Assembly (NCBI GenBank): GCA_037355855.1
Contig: CM074768.1
Location: 620,001 to 684,000 of the forward strand
Source: Pseudo-nitzschia pungens
Lineage: Eukaryota > Bacillariophyta > Bacillariophyceae > Bacillariales > Bacillariaceae
Length of the DNA stretch: 64,000 nt
Reading direction: 5' to 3'
Part shown: piece by piece, positions 1 through 11,146 of the stretch
Position numbering within the stretch: position 1 is the first letter of the stretch
Layout: each line of letters starts with the position of its first letter
Program-made: the position numbers and the translations under genes
Notes under the pieces: model-generated
Database searches by the model: none
What the model was told of the DNA's origin: nothing
Seen by the model: only the letters and a program-made list of their open reading frames with translations

Positions 1-2
1 TT

Positions 3-941
3 CCCCCCGGCGGTGCCACCACCCGACGCTTTGCCTGGCCCATCTCCCGGGATCCCCGGGGCATGTCCCCCGACTATCCGCTGGCGGCCACCCGCGTCGC
101 CATCACCATTGCCTGCTGCTACCTCACGTGGTTCGCGCAGGCCCAGTACTCCAACGTCATGGCCTCGGCGGCCCTGACCCTCGTGTGCAGCATGGTCTTC
201 GACAGGCGCCTCGGACAGGCCGCCTTTTGCGGGACCTTTGCCGGCATGTGCTCCACGTCGGTCATTCCCACGAGGGGACTGGCCCTGGGACTGGGGGCCG
301 TCACCTCGCTGCTCTACGAGATCCTCATCCACTCCCGGAACGCCTTTCTGGGCGTCGGGGGACGCCTCGGATTCACCGCCTTTCTGGCCACCACCGCCGT
401 CGCCTACAAGACCGGCGCGAAAACGGGCCTCGAGAACCTCGCCTTTTTCGGCGGGAGCCGCGTCCTCCGCCTCTCGGCCCTGAACTGGGAAAAAACCGTC
501 CTGCCCTTTGCCGCCTGGCACGCCGCCGGGGCCGTCGCCACCATCGTCCTCCGCGAGGTCAGCGACGACAGCGCCGCCGCCGATCCGGTCCGGGCCAGCG
601 CCGTCGTCGGCCTCGCCGGGGCCCTCCTGCTCCACGACCCCACCGCCGCGCTGGCGGTCTACGGCGGGAGCTTCGTCGGCATGTCCCTCCCCTCCAAGCT
701 CATGAGCCTGAGCAGCTGGGACCTGAGCGCCCGGACCTTCAACGCCGCCAACGTCCTGTCGCTGCTGCTGGCCTTTGCGGCCTCGGGGGCCCTCGGGGGG
801 ATCATCCACGGGGCGACCATCGATTGGAAGCTGTGGGCGGGCGGATGGGGAGGAAAGGCCGGATTCTGCGCCTTTCTCGGCTGCCTGGCCTACCGCGGGA
901 CGACGGGCCTCCTGGGGGCCGTCTCCGGCAAGAAGCGGTAG
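3..941 (+). CDS. Multi-pass membrane protein of unknown function, 5' partial
   Basis: The frame is open from the window edge to TAG at 939-941. The first ATG in the window is at 63, but about 20 sense codons precede it, so the true start may lie outside. From that ATG the protein is 292 residues, with eight to nine hydrophobic stretches rich in Ala, Gly and Leu, which suggests an integral membrane protein. I see no family signature. Local GC is far above that of the DNA downstream, and third positions are mostly G or C, both typical of real coding sequence here. A 283-residue open frame in another phase is an Arg/Pro-rich shadow caused by the high GC. No function is proposed. Confidence 0.7.
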   Translation, partial: PPGGATTRRFAWPISRDPRGMSPDYPLAATRVAITIACCYLTWFAQAQYSNVMASAALTLVCSMVFDRRLGQAAFCGTFAGMCSTSVIPTRGLALGLGAVTSLLYEILIHSRNAFLGVGGRLGFTAFLATTAVAYKTGAKTGLENLAFFGGSRVLRLSALNWEKTVLPFAAWHAAGAVATIVLREVSDDSAAADPVRASAVVGLAGALLLHDPTAALAVYGGSFVGMSLPSKLMSLSSWDLSARTFNAANVLSLLLAFAASGALGGIIHGATIDWKLWAGGWGGKAGFCAFLGCLAYRGTTGLLGAVSGKKR

Positions 942-2068
942 GTGGCGTGGCGTGGCGGCGCGAGCGAGAGCGACGGTGATGGTGATGGTGATAGTGATAG
1001 TGATAGTGATAGCGACAGTGGCGCACGAGACAACGATTCGATTGTGGGAGCTACAGAGAGGCAAGCTCGCGACAGGAGACCGAAGAACGACATGGCTTGG
1101 GAGCATCTTCGTTATCACCATCATCATCATCATCATCACCAGCTTCAGGAGGACGACGGCGGCCGCGGTCGGCTTTGGAGAACTCGGTTGGGGTCGTCTC
1201 GGAAGAATGACAGCGAGAGTAGCAGTGTGTGGATTACAGGATCTCGTGCGAGTTTTCTCTCTGGGCGCTCCAAGAGTGGGGACCGAGCGATTCTGAAAAA
1301 AAAAAACCAATCAATTGTTCGATTCGTCGATTCCATTCGGACGCTCGGCGATTCCGCAAAGTGATTTTCCTGCTCTTCTTGCACTCGATGATGATTCCTG
1401 CTGCTTGCCATCCGCTGCTGCTGGTGTAGTACTACTAGTACTAGCAGTTTCAAACAACCTTAAGTTTTTGTCTAAAAGCCATCCATCCATTCATCCTGAA
1501 CTTCTAGAGTGTCGTCGTTCTTGCTGGTGTTACTACTACTAGTAGTAGTAGCACAGCAGCAATCGCACTCCACAGCAACGACACCAGATGGATTGTTCGA
1601 ATCTTCTCTTTTTTACTAGCGGAGCGATTCGATTCCGACGCAAAATGCTATCCTTTCGACTACTAGTAGTACTAGTAGTACTAGTAGTAGTATAGTAATA
1701 GCAGGTTGCGACGGGTGGACGGAATGCAACAAACAACCAATGTCGCCGAGAATGATGCACCCTCGTCTTCCTAGGATAGTACTACTACTAGTACTACTAG
1801 TACTACTACTACTACTATTACTACTAGTAGTAGTGCAACAAGTAGTAGTAGTAGTACGACTGCCACTAGTATAGCTAGGTATAGGAAATGTCCACCATCA
1901 CAACAAACAAGAAGCATCACCATGATATCATTTCGAATTCTTGGAAGAATAGGTGCAAAAAACGGTTTGCGTTCCGTGGTAAGGAGTAGTTTGCTTCATT
2001 ATTGCTCAAAAGAACAAGTCCTCCTACTAGTTCTAGTAGTACTACACTAGTCCTCATGCATGAACTTT
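942..2068. repeat. Microsatellite-rich intergenic stretch
   Basis: No gene is supported here. It holds a GTGATG/GTGATA tract (975-1019), an ATC tract (1114-1140) and four clusters of TAC/TAG trinucleotides (about 1425-1448, 1522-1552, 1661-1699, 1775-1858). The TAC and TAG runs alternate, so they are self-complementary and could fold into hairpins. Open frames that appear here encode homopolymers such as His or Ser-Asp runs. Confidence 0.7.
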
Positions 2069-3181
2069 TCAATGAGTGCTTTCACGATCACGTTGAAAGA
2101 AACAATGAGATTGCCAGTAGGTGTAATGCCCCGTGCTGATGCTGGTGAGATGCCAAGTCACGCAAGAAGTGCTGTGAGGGATAATACGATGTGTCATTAG
2201 ATAATGAAACATTTGATGCTGGTTTGTGATTCCAACACTACTCCTACTACTCTCTTGCAGGCTTGCCTTCTTCATGTGGGATGTATCATCTCCTTTTGCA
2301 ATTAGATGGAGCTGGAACTTCAGCATGGCTTGGTGTCTCAGCCTTGGAAGTGTGTACACCCCTGATAACAGCTCCAGCAGCTGAACAAACTCGTCATGGG
2401 TGAATGCTCGGTCGGCTTGTCCCTTTCGTCTAAGCATACAAGCTTCCTTCCTCTTTACAGCATTGATTAGATTGTTGATTCTTTTTGACTTAGTGGGGTT
2501 CCCTTCCTCTGTAACTTCATTCCAGGTTGAAGTGTTTGGCATGAAATAACTCACTGCTTTCTTCCAGAACTCTATGGTTGAAGATCGAGCATAGTAAGGA
2601 TTGTCCTCCGGCATTGGATCCTCTAGTCTGAACGACTTGTAACACATCCACCTGTAAATGCCGTCAGGGGTGAGGAGGGACAGTTCCAGATTTGTGCAGA
2701 CCTTGTTGCTTGGTTAGACTATTCCTGTAAAGTGTGTCATCAGCTCAAGCAGCATGGAGTGGTATCTTAGCAGCTGTGTTGGAGCGTTCACATCATTTGG
2801 AAGATTTGGTGGACCATGATTTGGACGCCGTGGAAAGGATGGACGTGGAGGTGGAGCACGTCCAGGAGGTGCTGGTGGTAATTCCCTATGAGTATCATCA
2901 GGTTCATCATCTTCTTCAGGGGGTTCTTCTTCTTCTTCTTCTTCTTCTTCTTCTTCATTCACAGCATTGGCAGGAGCTTCTTCTTCACCATCATTAGTAC
3001 GTTGTTGCTGTCGACGCGGAGCTGCCGGTCCACGACGAGGCACTGCTGGTGTTCGTGCTGCTGCGCACAGCCTTGCACGCCTTTCCTGTGAAGATATTTG
3101 CTCGTCAGCGAAAGAGGGTATAGCAATAACAACAGGATAGGACAGAGTCCTAGCAAATAGTGAGACTACAGGATGTACTAT
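2069..3181 (-). pseudogene. Broken Crypton-like tyrosine recombinase fragment
   Basis: One minus-strand frame runs from 3181 to 2069 and is broken by a single TAA at 2714-2716. The codons on both sides of the stop are in the same frame and continue sensibly (LTPDGIYRW just after it). The N-terminal half is low complexity, with a Glu run of about 11 residues and a Pro-rich tract. The C-terminal half has EFWKKAVSYFMPN, GNPTKSKRINNLI and VKRKEACMLRRKG, which I recognise from diatom Crypton-type recombinase ORFs. The segment HLIAKGDDTSHMKKASL corresponds to the region that normally carries the first catalytic Arg, and here it has Lys. No in-frame ATG is seen upstream, and the downstream catalytic half is missing. 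It is most likely a dead transposon fragment. The family call rests on memory of motifs. Confidence 0.55.
2924..2957. repeat. (TTC)n microsatellite inside the recombinase fragment
   Basis: An uninterrupted TTC run that reads as a Glu tract on the minus strand. Confidence 0.85.
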
Positions 3182-3965
3182 TCAGTCTATTGCATACAGT
3201 CAGTTACTACAAGATACTCTCCTTAGAGGTGCATCGTAATCATCGGAAGGGGAGGGCTTGATAGGTGTCTTATTTTAAAGGGATAAAAATCATGGAAAGT
3301 GAATAGTGGAGGGAGCTGAGTGAAGCGCTCAGCTCTAGCATGACAGCGCCTCGCTGTCTCGCAGCGCTGTACAGGAGTATACAGCTCTGTTTTAGCTTGC
3401 GCTAGCTTGCGCTAGCTAGCTTGCGCTAACTCGCTTGCGCTAACTCGCTTGCGCTAACTCGCTTGCGCTTGTAACTCGCTAGCATGCGCTAACTCGTATT
3501 AGCGCTAGCTCGCTTAATAACTGTCTGGGTCAGGTGTCCAGTCATAGTACATACTGTACACCAATGACCCGACCCTGGCGGTAGCATAGTATCTTAGCAT
3601 GGTAGCATGGTAGGTTAGCATTAGCAACCCTAACCCTGTAGCACACAGCTACACTGTGCTTAGTGCGGATGCTATACCCGGGGTACTATGTACAACTGGT
3701 ATAAATCGTACGCGACAACCCCGGTATACTATATGGAGTTAGCACCCCATAGCACCTTGTAATAAGCCTGTTGCTAAGCCTGCTGCTAGGCCTGTTGCTA
3801 AGCCTGTTGCTAACCATTTAGCACACAGCTCCTCCTAGCACTCAGCTCAGCTCCTAGTGTTGAGCTACCAGGTGCTACCCACTGTAGCCCCAGTACACTC
3901 CTCTACACAGGAGCCCTAGCACAGATCATAGCATCCATCTTGAATATCTTCATATTCCCTTTGCC
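3097..3965 (+). repeat. R1 dispersed repeat, most complete direct copy
   Basis: About 0.9 kb of non-coding sequence that recurs elsewhere in the window. Landmarks in order are: GCAAATAGTGAGACTACAG; a GCTAGC-rich tract; AACTGTTTGGGTC-like sequence followed by TGACCCGACCC; AGCATAGTATCTTAGCATGG; TAGCAACCCTAACCCTGTAG; a run of GCCTGTTGCTAA units; and TGTAGCCCCAGTACACT. Other copies are at 29965-30890, 39690-40520, 41061-41290, 47470-47700, 62280-62770 and, degenerate, 59640-59935. The recombinase frame at 2069-3181 runs into its left end, so R1 may be the terminal part of that element. Confidence 0.7.
3425..3480. repeat. 14-bp minisatellite (TAACTCGCTTGCGC)
   Basis: Three to four tandem copies of a 14-bp unit lie inside the R1 copy, next to repeated GCTAGC motifs. 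Confidence 0.75.
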
Positions 3966-5223
3966 TTATGGCTCTTGGATTCATTGAAAGCTGTCGGGGC
4001 ATGCTGCTTTTGCTGCTGTTGGTGTCATTGCCTGTCTTTTTGTGAGCAACTAGTCCATTCGGAATTGTTTTAAATTGGGATCCTTAATTAATTTAAAAGT
4101 GCAACGGAAGGTTGCGCACCTTCTGGGCAACCAGTACATGTACGGTATCTCTTAGTTCTTGGTAAGGTTACCCGGACTGAAACTTCAAGTACCGGTATGA
4201 AGAAGAATCTTTCCGAAGTTAGAGCTCACGCCCAACTATTTTTTAAAAGCGCATCTCGCTTTGTTTCTAACGTATAAGTAAACATGGAGTTTAATATTGC
4301 TCTCCGTAAAAAGACGAACAAGTTTGATGTTGCTTAAAGGTGTTATCTAATGCATTCCCACGATAAAACTGCATGCAATGTCCTAAAATTTTAGCTTATT
4401 TTCATCATATACTAATTAAATTTATGGAGGCTTATTCAATAATTCATGAGACTGGGGTACTTCACAACGGTATCTAAAGTCTACTATCGGCATAGTTGTT
4501 ATTACCCATCAGACTTGTTTTTTAACGTGTCTTATACTTTCGTTTTACTCTTTTTTATTACTACTATGTTGTGTTCTTTGGTCCGCTTTCTCACGTACCG
4601 GTAGTACGTGATTGACTAACCTGACTTAAACCTTATTTTGTTGCTGAAACACATGCAGGTTTTGTTAAATGCAACAATTAACATAGATAAATGCACCAAA
4701 AAATGGCAGAATTATTTTATATACAAACACTTTTTTTTATTGTCGCGCGCACAATAAGAAAAAAGAATAAACATGCTGTCGGGGACGTAGAACCGGGGAA
4801 ACAGCAAATATAATTGGTGCAATATGTAAATAAAGCAAACGTTTGGAATGATTGGAATTCATCCTCTACGTTTTTTAAATATAGAGTACTGTTTGGCACG
4901 GCCATGACTGACTCTTCTTATATTGTGCAGAACTTCAATGAGGCACTAAGGTTTTATTAGCGAATTTTAGACAGCCACCATCAAGTCACAAAACAAGACG
5001 ACGGCTTTTCGTTTCAAAAACTGAAAGAACGCGGTGCGCCGTGCTCTAGGTTCGAAGTAATTACCAGGATCCTACCTCAACGATTGACTCTGGGATAGTT
5101 CCTAGCTGGAAGTGATGACAACTAGTTGACTGTGCCAGGGAAAAACACGGAGGACTATCATTTGGACGGCGCTACAAGTACACTGCGTCGAAGTTGTGTT
5201 GTTCTTTGCCCGAAGGAAGCAAC
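3966..5223. other. AT-rich intergenic region, no gene seen
   Basis: About 1.26 kb without a convincing open frame, RNA gene or tandem repeat. It contains one GTAAGGTTAC motif (4162-4171), which recurs across the window. The last few hundred bases should include the promoter of the CRAL-TRIO-like gene, but I could not pick out a core promoter element. Confidence 0.5.
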
Positions 5224-6914
5224 ATGGATGCTACTGAGGTGTTGAGGGCCACTCATGAGGAGGTCACCAGTATGATGGCCTCCGAACTCAACAACTTGAC
5301 ATCTGCGGAGAGAGATGCGGTTCTCGAAGATGTTCACGGAGTGGGGGAGGTACCGGCTGAAGAAAGCAATCCTGGGTTAGTTCGAGAGAAACTGTGTCAA
5401 ATGGACATAGAGCTACGGTCTATTGCAACCAAACCGGCATTCGACGAAGCCCAGCGCCTTTGTGGCGGGAGTCCTGATGGCCTTGTTAACGATCCTACCT
5501 TCCGAATCAAGTTTCTGAGAGCGGAACGTTTCGATGTTCACGAAGCTGCAATCCGTATGGTGAATAATCTGGAGCTCATACGAGAAGCATTTGGCCCGGA
5601 GTGTCTCTTGCGACCTATTCATTTGAGTGACATGATGCTCGATAAAGAAAACCAAGGATCGGATACTTTTTTGTTTTCTGGAAACTTTTTCCAGGTGATG
5701 CCCTTTCGTGATCGATTAGGAAGGCGCGTTATCATTCGGACGGGGAGAAGGTTCTTTATAGACGATGACATAGATATGGAAACCAGAGTACGTGATCGGC
5801 GTGTGTTTGTCCTAATTCATGCGAGTGGTTTGTTCCCCTGACTGATCACTGTCACTTTTGGTCGATGTTCGCGAATTGTTGGGGTTTCTTCTTACCCATG
5901 CACCAAATTGTACACAACAAAGATGAAAGCCAGTCTTTACATATGTCAGGAGTTAGCCAACGACATTGAATGCCAAATGAAGGGGGTTGTGATCATCGGG
6001 TTCCCTCTTGTACGAGTACAGGATAAACCTCTTTTGCCCAAACCGGTGAGAAAAATATTCAACCTTTTATCACGGAGAATAATGCCCATCCGAGTTGCTG
6101 CTGTTCATCTTTGTATTCCCGATCATCCGTGGTTCAGGCTTGCTTCCTACTTGATTCTACAAGCATTCCCAAAACAATTTCGGATACGGTCAAGAGTCCA
6201 CACGGGTAAGGCACGACCATGACCGCAGCGCAAATATTCGTCCAGCTCTTTGAGGCGTTTGATTCATTTGATCATCCATTCCTGCTTCGGTGAATGGCAA
6301 CTTGTACCGTGTGATCCGTGCTCACCCACTTTTTTCTTCCGAAATCAATCGTTATCACTCAATTACAATCCAATTAAGGTTCGATCGAGGAATGCTGTTA
6401 CAAACTGATGACCTATGGAATCCCTGGTGATCAAATCCCAATAAAGTCTTCCGGTATCATGAAATGCGCTGATCACAAGAAATTCATAGCATTTTGTCAA
6501 GAACGAGAGGATGCAATATTTCGCAACGGATGCAGTTTTCGGGGGATTTTGTGCCCATCTTCCAGAGACATAATTGTCGGGAGAGGGCCTCGCATTAAGA
6601 GTCACATCGGGAATGAACGGTACCGATTGCTCTTGCAATCCAAGTACGAGCATTACAATTCCGCGAGCATCACAAAGAAGAAAGAAATCGCCTTTGATGT
6701 CGTTCTAGAAGTCCATGCCTACGGCGGGCGCTTTTTGGTGCCAACCAAAAATGCCTGGATCGAAACAGATGACAATAGCGCGAGAAGCAAGGTCAGCATT
6801 GCCTTCCGTGATGTTCGCAAGATCATGAATGCAAAAAAGAATCGAAAGTACAACAACAGCGTCGCTACAGAGCTTTCGGTCGTGGTGAAAAGCGAGCCTT
6901 TTGGTTGTGTGTGA
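5224..6914 (+). CDS. CRAL-TRIO-like / DUF6824-type protein, three exons
   Basis: Exons are read as 5224-5787, 5923-6205 and 6379-6914, giving 460 residues. Intron 1 (135 bp, GTACGT...AAG) falls between codons. Intron 2 (173 bp, GTAAGG...AAG) splits a Gly codon, and the junction reads HTG-SIEECCYKLMTYGIP without a break. The start is ATG 5224 in the context AACATGG; upstream there is only a TTG. Residues about 75-290 resemble the Sec14/CRAL-TRIO-like lipid-binding family common in diatoms (NDPTFRIKFLRAERFDV; FQVMPFRDRLGRRV; KGVVIIGFP). Residues about 345-428 resemble DUF6824 (DIIVGRGPRIKSHIGN; GGRFLV; AWIETDDNSARSKVSIAFRD). This pairing recurs in diatoms. The likely role is lipid or phosphoinositide binding or transfer in the cytosol; the DUF6824 role is unknown. 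Confidence 0.8.
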
Positions 6915-8651
6915 AAAAAGTAACTGCCATTAACACGCACCTTTCGAGAGCCGACACCAATGACTTCGGCGGTATTCGTTCCGTGACTACCAGGGCGAAG
7001 CTGCGAACAATCGCAGTCGAAAGCCTACTCCATTAGCATACACTGGAAACTTACTCGATGGAAAAAAATGGATTGCGATCGGAATCCGCAGCACCATGGA
7101 ATGGCGCTACGAGAGTATCAGTATAGAATGCAGAAGCTATATTAATGCCGCGTAGTTAAGCAACTAGTGATGGAAGAAGCAGATCTAGGGATGACAACAG
7201 ATCCTAGAAAATTCACACCCTGCTTCGCATCATGCGATCCTATCCCCCCGGTGGGAAAGTTACAGGCCCAGTTCATCACAACTGCAAAAAGAAGTTGAGC
7301 CATAGGTATCCCCTCCAAAATGATAGGGCCGTCGTCTCGAGTGTAAATTATTATTTTTAAATAGCACGAGTGCTATGATTCAATATTCACTCCGCGTTGT
7401 GATTCAGCGTCCCACAAATATATCTTTAGTGCTCGAAGTGCCGAAAATCATTGTGAGAGATGGATGGTGTTAGACTAGGTTATCTCGGTTTCCTGCTGGT
7501 CAGAAACAAGATGTACGGTACTGCCATAGTGCGATGGGTGAAGGACTATCCTGCTGGCAACGTCGAGCAAGAGAACGAAGAGCACTAATGCATTTCCACT
7601 GTTCGGAGATAGGAACGATGCGTGGTTTGCAGCGTTCCTCGCGCGTATTCAATGATATTGTCGAAGTATTTTTTGTTCGTGTTATTTATTTGCAAGAACT
7701 CGGTAATACTTGTTTCGTGTCTACTAAATTGTCGTATCTCTGGAAACCAGGAAGAACGACCGAAGATAGAGAAGATAAAAATAGTTGCCTTGATAATTTC
7801 TGAATTAAGAATTATGATTGAGATTAACTAAAAGATAAAATAGAATGTTTCTCGTACAACGTCGTGTTGTTTTAATCAAAATAGGAACAAGTCCAAAATG
7901 AGTCCGAACTTGTAACCATCTAGAACATCCTCCTAGCTCCAAGCAATTTTCCGGGGTGGTTGAATTTTTTTGGTATTTTGCTGATTTAATTAACTCTGTA
8001 CAATATTATGAATAATGGGCTACGGAGCATAATAAAAGCAGACTGCAATAGCAAGTACAAGCAGTATAATGTACTCCAGTGCAATATTTTTTGTTATTAT
8101 GATTTTATAATATATATAATACTTGTAGAAAGCAAAAGAATCGCGTTCATTGCGCATACATTCACCGTCCAATCGCAACCCACGGACCAACGCCCTACAA
8201 TTCGGTTTGTTGGCTCTACTAGGCAAACCCTCTCAGTGGCGTGACAGGACGATCGACTGATGTATGTTTCTCCGAGAACGCGCTGCCAGACGGGAGGGAA
8301 AGGATATCTGTGCCGGTGTGATTGGTAGACGGAGGCAGACAGGTTCGTTCGTTTGTTCGCTCACTCGCACGTTCGCTCGTTCGTTCGATTCTGACGAATG
8401 CTGTCGTGTCGTGTCGTGCCGTCGGGTCTACCGAAATGAGGCAGGTCTGTTATTACAACAAAATAACATTATCATCGGAGTTCGGTTCATAGCTTGTACA
8501 TTGTTCCGTCTTGGTGTGCAAGTGTTGTTTCCATTTGCGGTGCAGAGAAAGGAGTCTTCCATTTGTTCGAAGCCTCCGTTCGACTATTGATGATCGTAGT
8601 ATAGCAATAGCAATTGCCGAGTGGGAGAAATGATACCGATGATGCAAATCG
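6915..8651. other. AT-rich intergenic region, no gene seen
   Basis: About 1.7 kb. Short open frames near 7534-7831, 8008-8244 and 8264-8590 have no coding character. Around 7800-7880 there is weak resemblance to 47720-47810 (ATAAAATAGAATGTTTCTCGT against ATAAAATAAAACATTTCTTGT, then ACAACGTC), perhaps an old shared repeat. The lower part contains the 3' flank of the sulfotransferase-like gene. Confidence 0.45.
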
Positions 8652-9905
8652 TTAGCGGCCGAGTGCCTTGGTCTTTTTCGAGTTCTTCTTGCTCTTTGTT
8701 TCACTCGAACCGTCATTTTCTCGCATTTTCGTCAAGACCTCGTTGCGTTTGATTTGTTGCTTGGCAATCTTTTCGGGGCTGTACTGGTCCAAAAATGTGT
8801 CGCACGACTTGAATTTCTTGCCGTTGAAGTCCCGGCCATTCTCGGTGATCTTTTTCTCGAACCTGGCGCAGTCGCCGGGCTCGACCCAGTTGTCCTTGGT
8901 GCTCCGCGACCGGAACGGAATGGGCAGGGCAGCAAACTCGACCTCGACCGTTTCGATATCGTGGTTCTCGCAGTACGGGTACGGGATGTCCGGATTCTCT
9001 TCCAGCAGCTGCTTGACGTTGCACCCGTGCAACCGGTAACGGTTGTATTTCGATTGCTGCATCCCGCAGCACTGCCGGATGATCTCGAACCGGCTCATGT
9101 ACTCCTTGAGGATGGACACGTCCTCGGGGGTCAGGCCAAAGATCGGTGCGTAGTTGTCGACCTCGCAGAGGCTGCACTCGTACAGGTTGGGCAGGGTCTG
9201 TTGGTAGAGAGAAATTTCGGAAAAGGTCGAAAAATCCGTCATGTCCTGGTCGTCGTCTCGCGAGGACGTGAAGAGGTGAATGTCGATGCCGTATTTCTCC
9301 CTGTATTCCCGAATCATGGCCTTGATTCCCTCCAGATCCGAGTGGTGGCTCTTCATGACAAAGGGCGGCACGGTTCCGTCTCGCGGTGCGGGTGGTTTCT
9401 TGGTCATCAGCTCGATTTCGGGAGGATCCTCGACAGCTTGCCGTGTTTTGAGGGTGGCAATGGCGTCCAGCAACGAAACCTGAAAGGTGCTTCCGGTCCG
9501 CGGTGTGCCCAGTTGCATCAAGTGAAACGGAGGCTTCAGGGGATATTTTACCTTGGGCGTGGCACTTGTCCGTTGTTTCTTGTCGCTTTGTTTAGCGCCA
9601 TCACTGCCAGAATCCTTTTTGCTTTTTTTCTTCTCACTGCCGTCGTTGCTCCCGCCACTGCCAGAATGCTTTTCGGTGTCCTTATGTGCACCATTTCCTC
9701 CATCTTCCGATGGCGTTTTGGGAACGACATATGTTGTGCCGACGGAAACATTGTCGTATTCGATATCTCCATTTCGGTTAAGTTGGGGCAGCTTCGAGCC
9801 CATTTTTATTTTTGTCGTTATACCGATACCAAACAGGACCAGGAAAAACAGCTTAAAGGAGAGTGCCGATCTCGACCTGCTCTTTTCTTTTTGTATCATG
9901 GTCAT
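8652..9905 (-). CDS. Sulfotransferase-like type II membrane protein
   Basis: A single exon of 417 residues, from ATG at 9905 to TAA at 8652. A second Met is two codons in, so the start is uncertain by that much. The order is a short basic N-terminus, one hydrophobic anchor (about residues 14-32), a charged Ser/Lys/Asp-rich stalk (about 60-120), then the globular domain. MQLGTPRTGSTF (about 130-141) fits the 5'-phosphosulfate-binding loop of PAPS-dependent sulfotransferases, and SSRDDD further on could belong to the second cofactor site. The lumenal part has many Cys (CSLC, CCGM, HGC). The layout is that of a Golgi enzyme transferring sulfate from PAPS to a glycan or protein. The acceptor cannot be deduced. 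The C-terminus is Lys-rich. Substrate class is inference. Confidence 0.7.
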   Translation of the reverse strand: MTMIQKEKSRSRSALSFKLFFLVLFGIGITTKIKMGSKLPQLNRNGDIEYDNVSVGTTYVVPKTPSEDGGNGAHKDTEKHSGSGGSNDGSEKKKSKKDSGSDGAKQSDKKQRTSATPKVKYPLKPPFHLMQLGTPRTGSTFQVSLLDAIATLKTRQAVEDPPEIELMTKKPPAPRDGTVPPFVMKSHHSDLEGIKAMIREYREKYGIDIHLFTSSRDDDQDMTDFSTFSEISLYQQTLPNLYECSLCEVDNYAPIFGLTPEDVSILKEYMSRFEIIRQCCGMQQSKYNRYRLHGCNVKQLLEENPDIPYPYCENHDIETVEVEFAALPIPFRSRSTKDNWVEPGDCARFEKKITENGRDFNGKKFKSCDTFLDQYSPEKIAKQQIKRNEVLTKMRENDGSSETKSKKNSKKTKALGR

Positions 9906-11146
9906 TGTTGCTGATTGCTAACCACCGCCCACAGGTAGGAACGAATCAATCAATTGTGTTCGAAAAGGATGATTGATTCACTGCAAGAGCAACCTACTGC
10001 CACTGACCACAGTGAATGAACCCTATCAAATTCAAGGCTATACAGAGTGCAGTGCTCTTTATTGTGACCGGTTGATGGACCGTTCGTAATTACTTTTGTT
10101 ATTTCGATGGACCGTGATGGTTTGTTAATAAACTGTTTATCTTACCTAGCCTTACCGCATGCAAGGTGAACGGGTCTTTCGAAAATAAATGCTTGTTTCT
10201 GGGTCGGGGTGCGCTAACTTACATTGGTTCCTGTCCATTTTGGATTGGAGTCAGTCAGTGTCATAAGGTAAGTTACTGGGAGCGGAAACAAGATTGCGTA
10301 GCCTAACCGATTTTGTACGACCTACCTACAGCAACAGTAACGGTTGGCTTACTTGTACCATTGGCTTACGGAAGATCTTAGCCGTTGACGGGTCATCGTG
10401 GTTTGCTTCGCATCAGGTGAAGAAGTTTCCTGAAGACATTATTTTTGAGATGCCTATCTAACGTAACGTACAACCCCATGGATGTACATTGTATATTAAA
10501 TATTAATGTCAAATACGGTTCCATCCCACAAAACACAACTTCCACGTGGAATCATTCGAAGAACCACGTGGCGATCGAAGATATGTAACTGACCGGCGGC
10601 CTCTTTTAGCAGGCAAAGAGCCGTTAATCATTGTTTTAAGAAAAGAATCTTTCGATTCATGTGTTTAACAATTATTGTCATAGTATGATCGCTCTTTTTC
10701 TTCTATTTTGTGTGAACGCACAAGGCGTAATTATTAGCAACATTTTGTTTTTATTCACACATGTCCAAGCGCGTGACAAAGAAAACAGTGCCAATCAACG
10801 TGCAGCTTGCGAGCACCGTACCACGAGCCGTTGGTTTTTGCGTGGCGCGCCTAGAACGATACTCCGACATATAAAACGGTTGTCAATAAGTGGGGTGGCG
10901 AATGATGCACCGGCCGATGACAAGCGATCGCCGATCACTTTTCGAAACGAACAATCGACAATCGTCGATTTTCGGTCCTACCAAACTTCGTGGCCAAGCA
11001 CAATTGCGTTCCTCCCAATCTTCGCAGAGCAGTTTTGCCAGCATTGTATGTGTTTTCATTTATTCTCCCTTCGATCATTATTCCACACACAACATTCGCA
11101 ACCAAGAAACATAACTCATACGCATACCCACCAAACTCCCTCCACC
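9906..11146. other. Intergenic region between divergent genes
   Basis: About 1.24 kb separating the minus-strand sulfotransferase-like gene from the plus-strand Met-Ser repeat gene, so it should hold both promoters. A perfect CCACGTGG is not seen, but CCACGTG occurs twice at about 10543-10569 (TTCCACGTGG and ACCACGTGG), separated by 20-odd bases. No tandem repeat or RNA gene is seen. Confidence 0.45.
10869..10878 (+). promoter_or_regulatory. Possible TATA element for the Met-Ser repeat gene
   Basis: ACATATAAAAC lies about 275 bp upstream of the ATG at 11147. It is the best TATA-like string in this interval, but the distance implies a long leader or an unseen 5' intron, and many diatom promoters lack TATA. 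Confidence 0.25.

Noticed and set aside
128..979. 283-residue Arg/Pro-rich frame overlapping the first gene
   Set aside because: Composition is typical of an out-of-phase reading of high-GC coding DNA. The other phase gives a membrane protein with sensible helices.
3630..3650. CCCTAACCC as a telomere remnant
   Set aside because: Only one and a half telomere units at each site, always inside the same R1 sequence, so it is part of the repeat and not a telomere.
7534..8590. Several 70-108-codon frames between the CRAL-TRIO-like and sulfotransferase-like genes
   Set aside because: AT-rich or Arg/Ser-rich composition, overlapping on both strands, no motif or plausible start context.
8754..9914. 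386-residue plus-strand frame opposite the sulfotransferase-like gene
   Set aside because: It is antisense to a protein with a PAPS-loop motif, a membrane anchor and a clear start.
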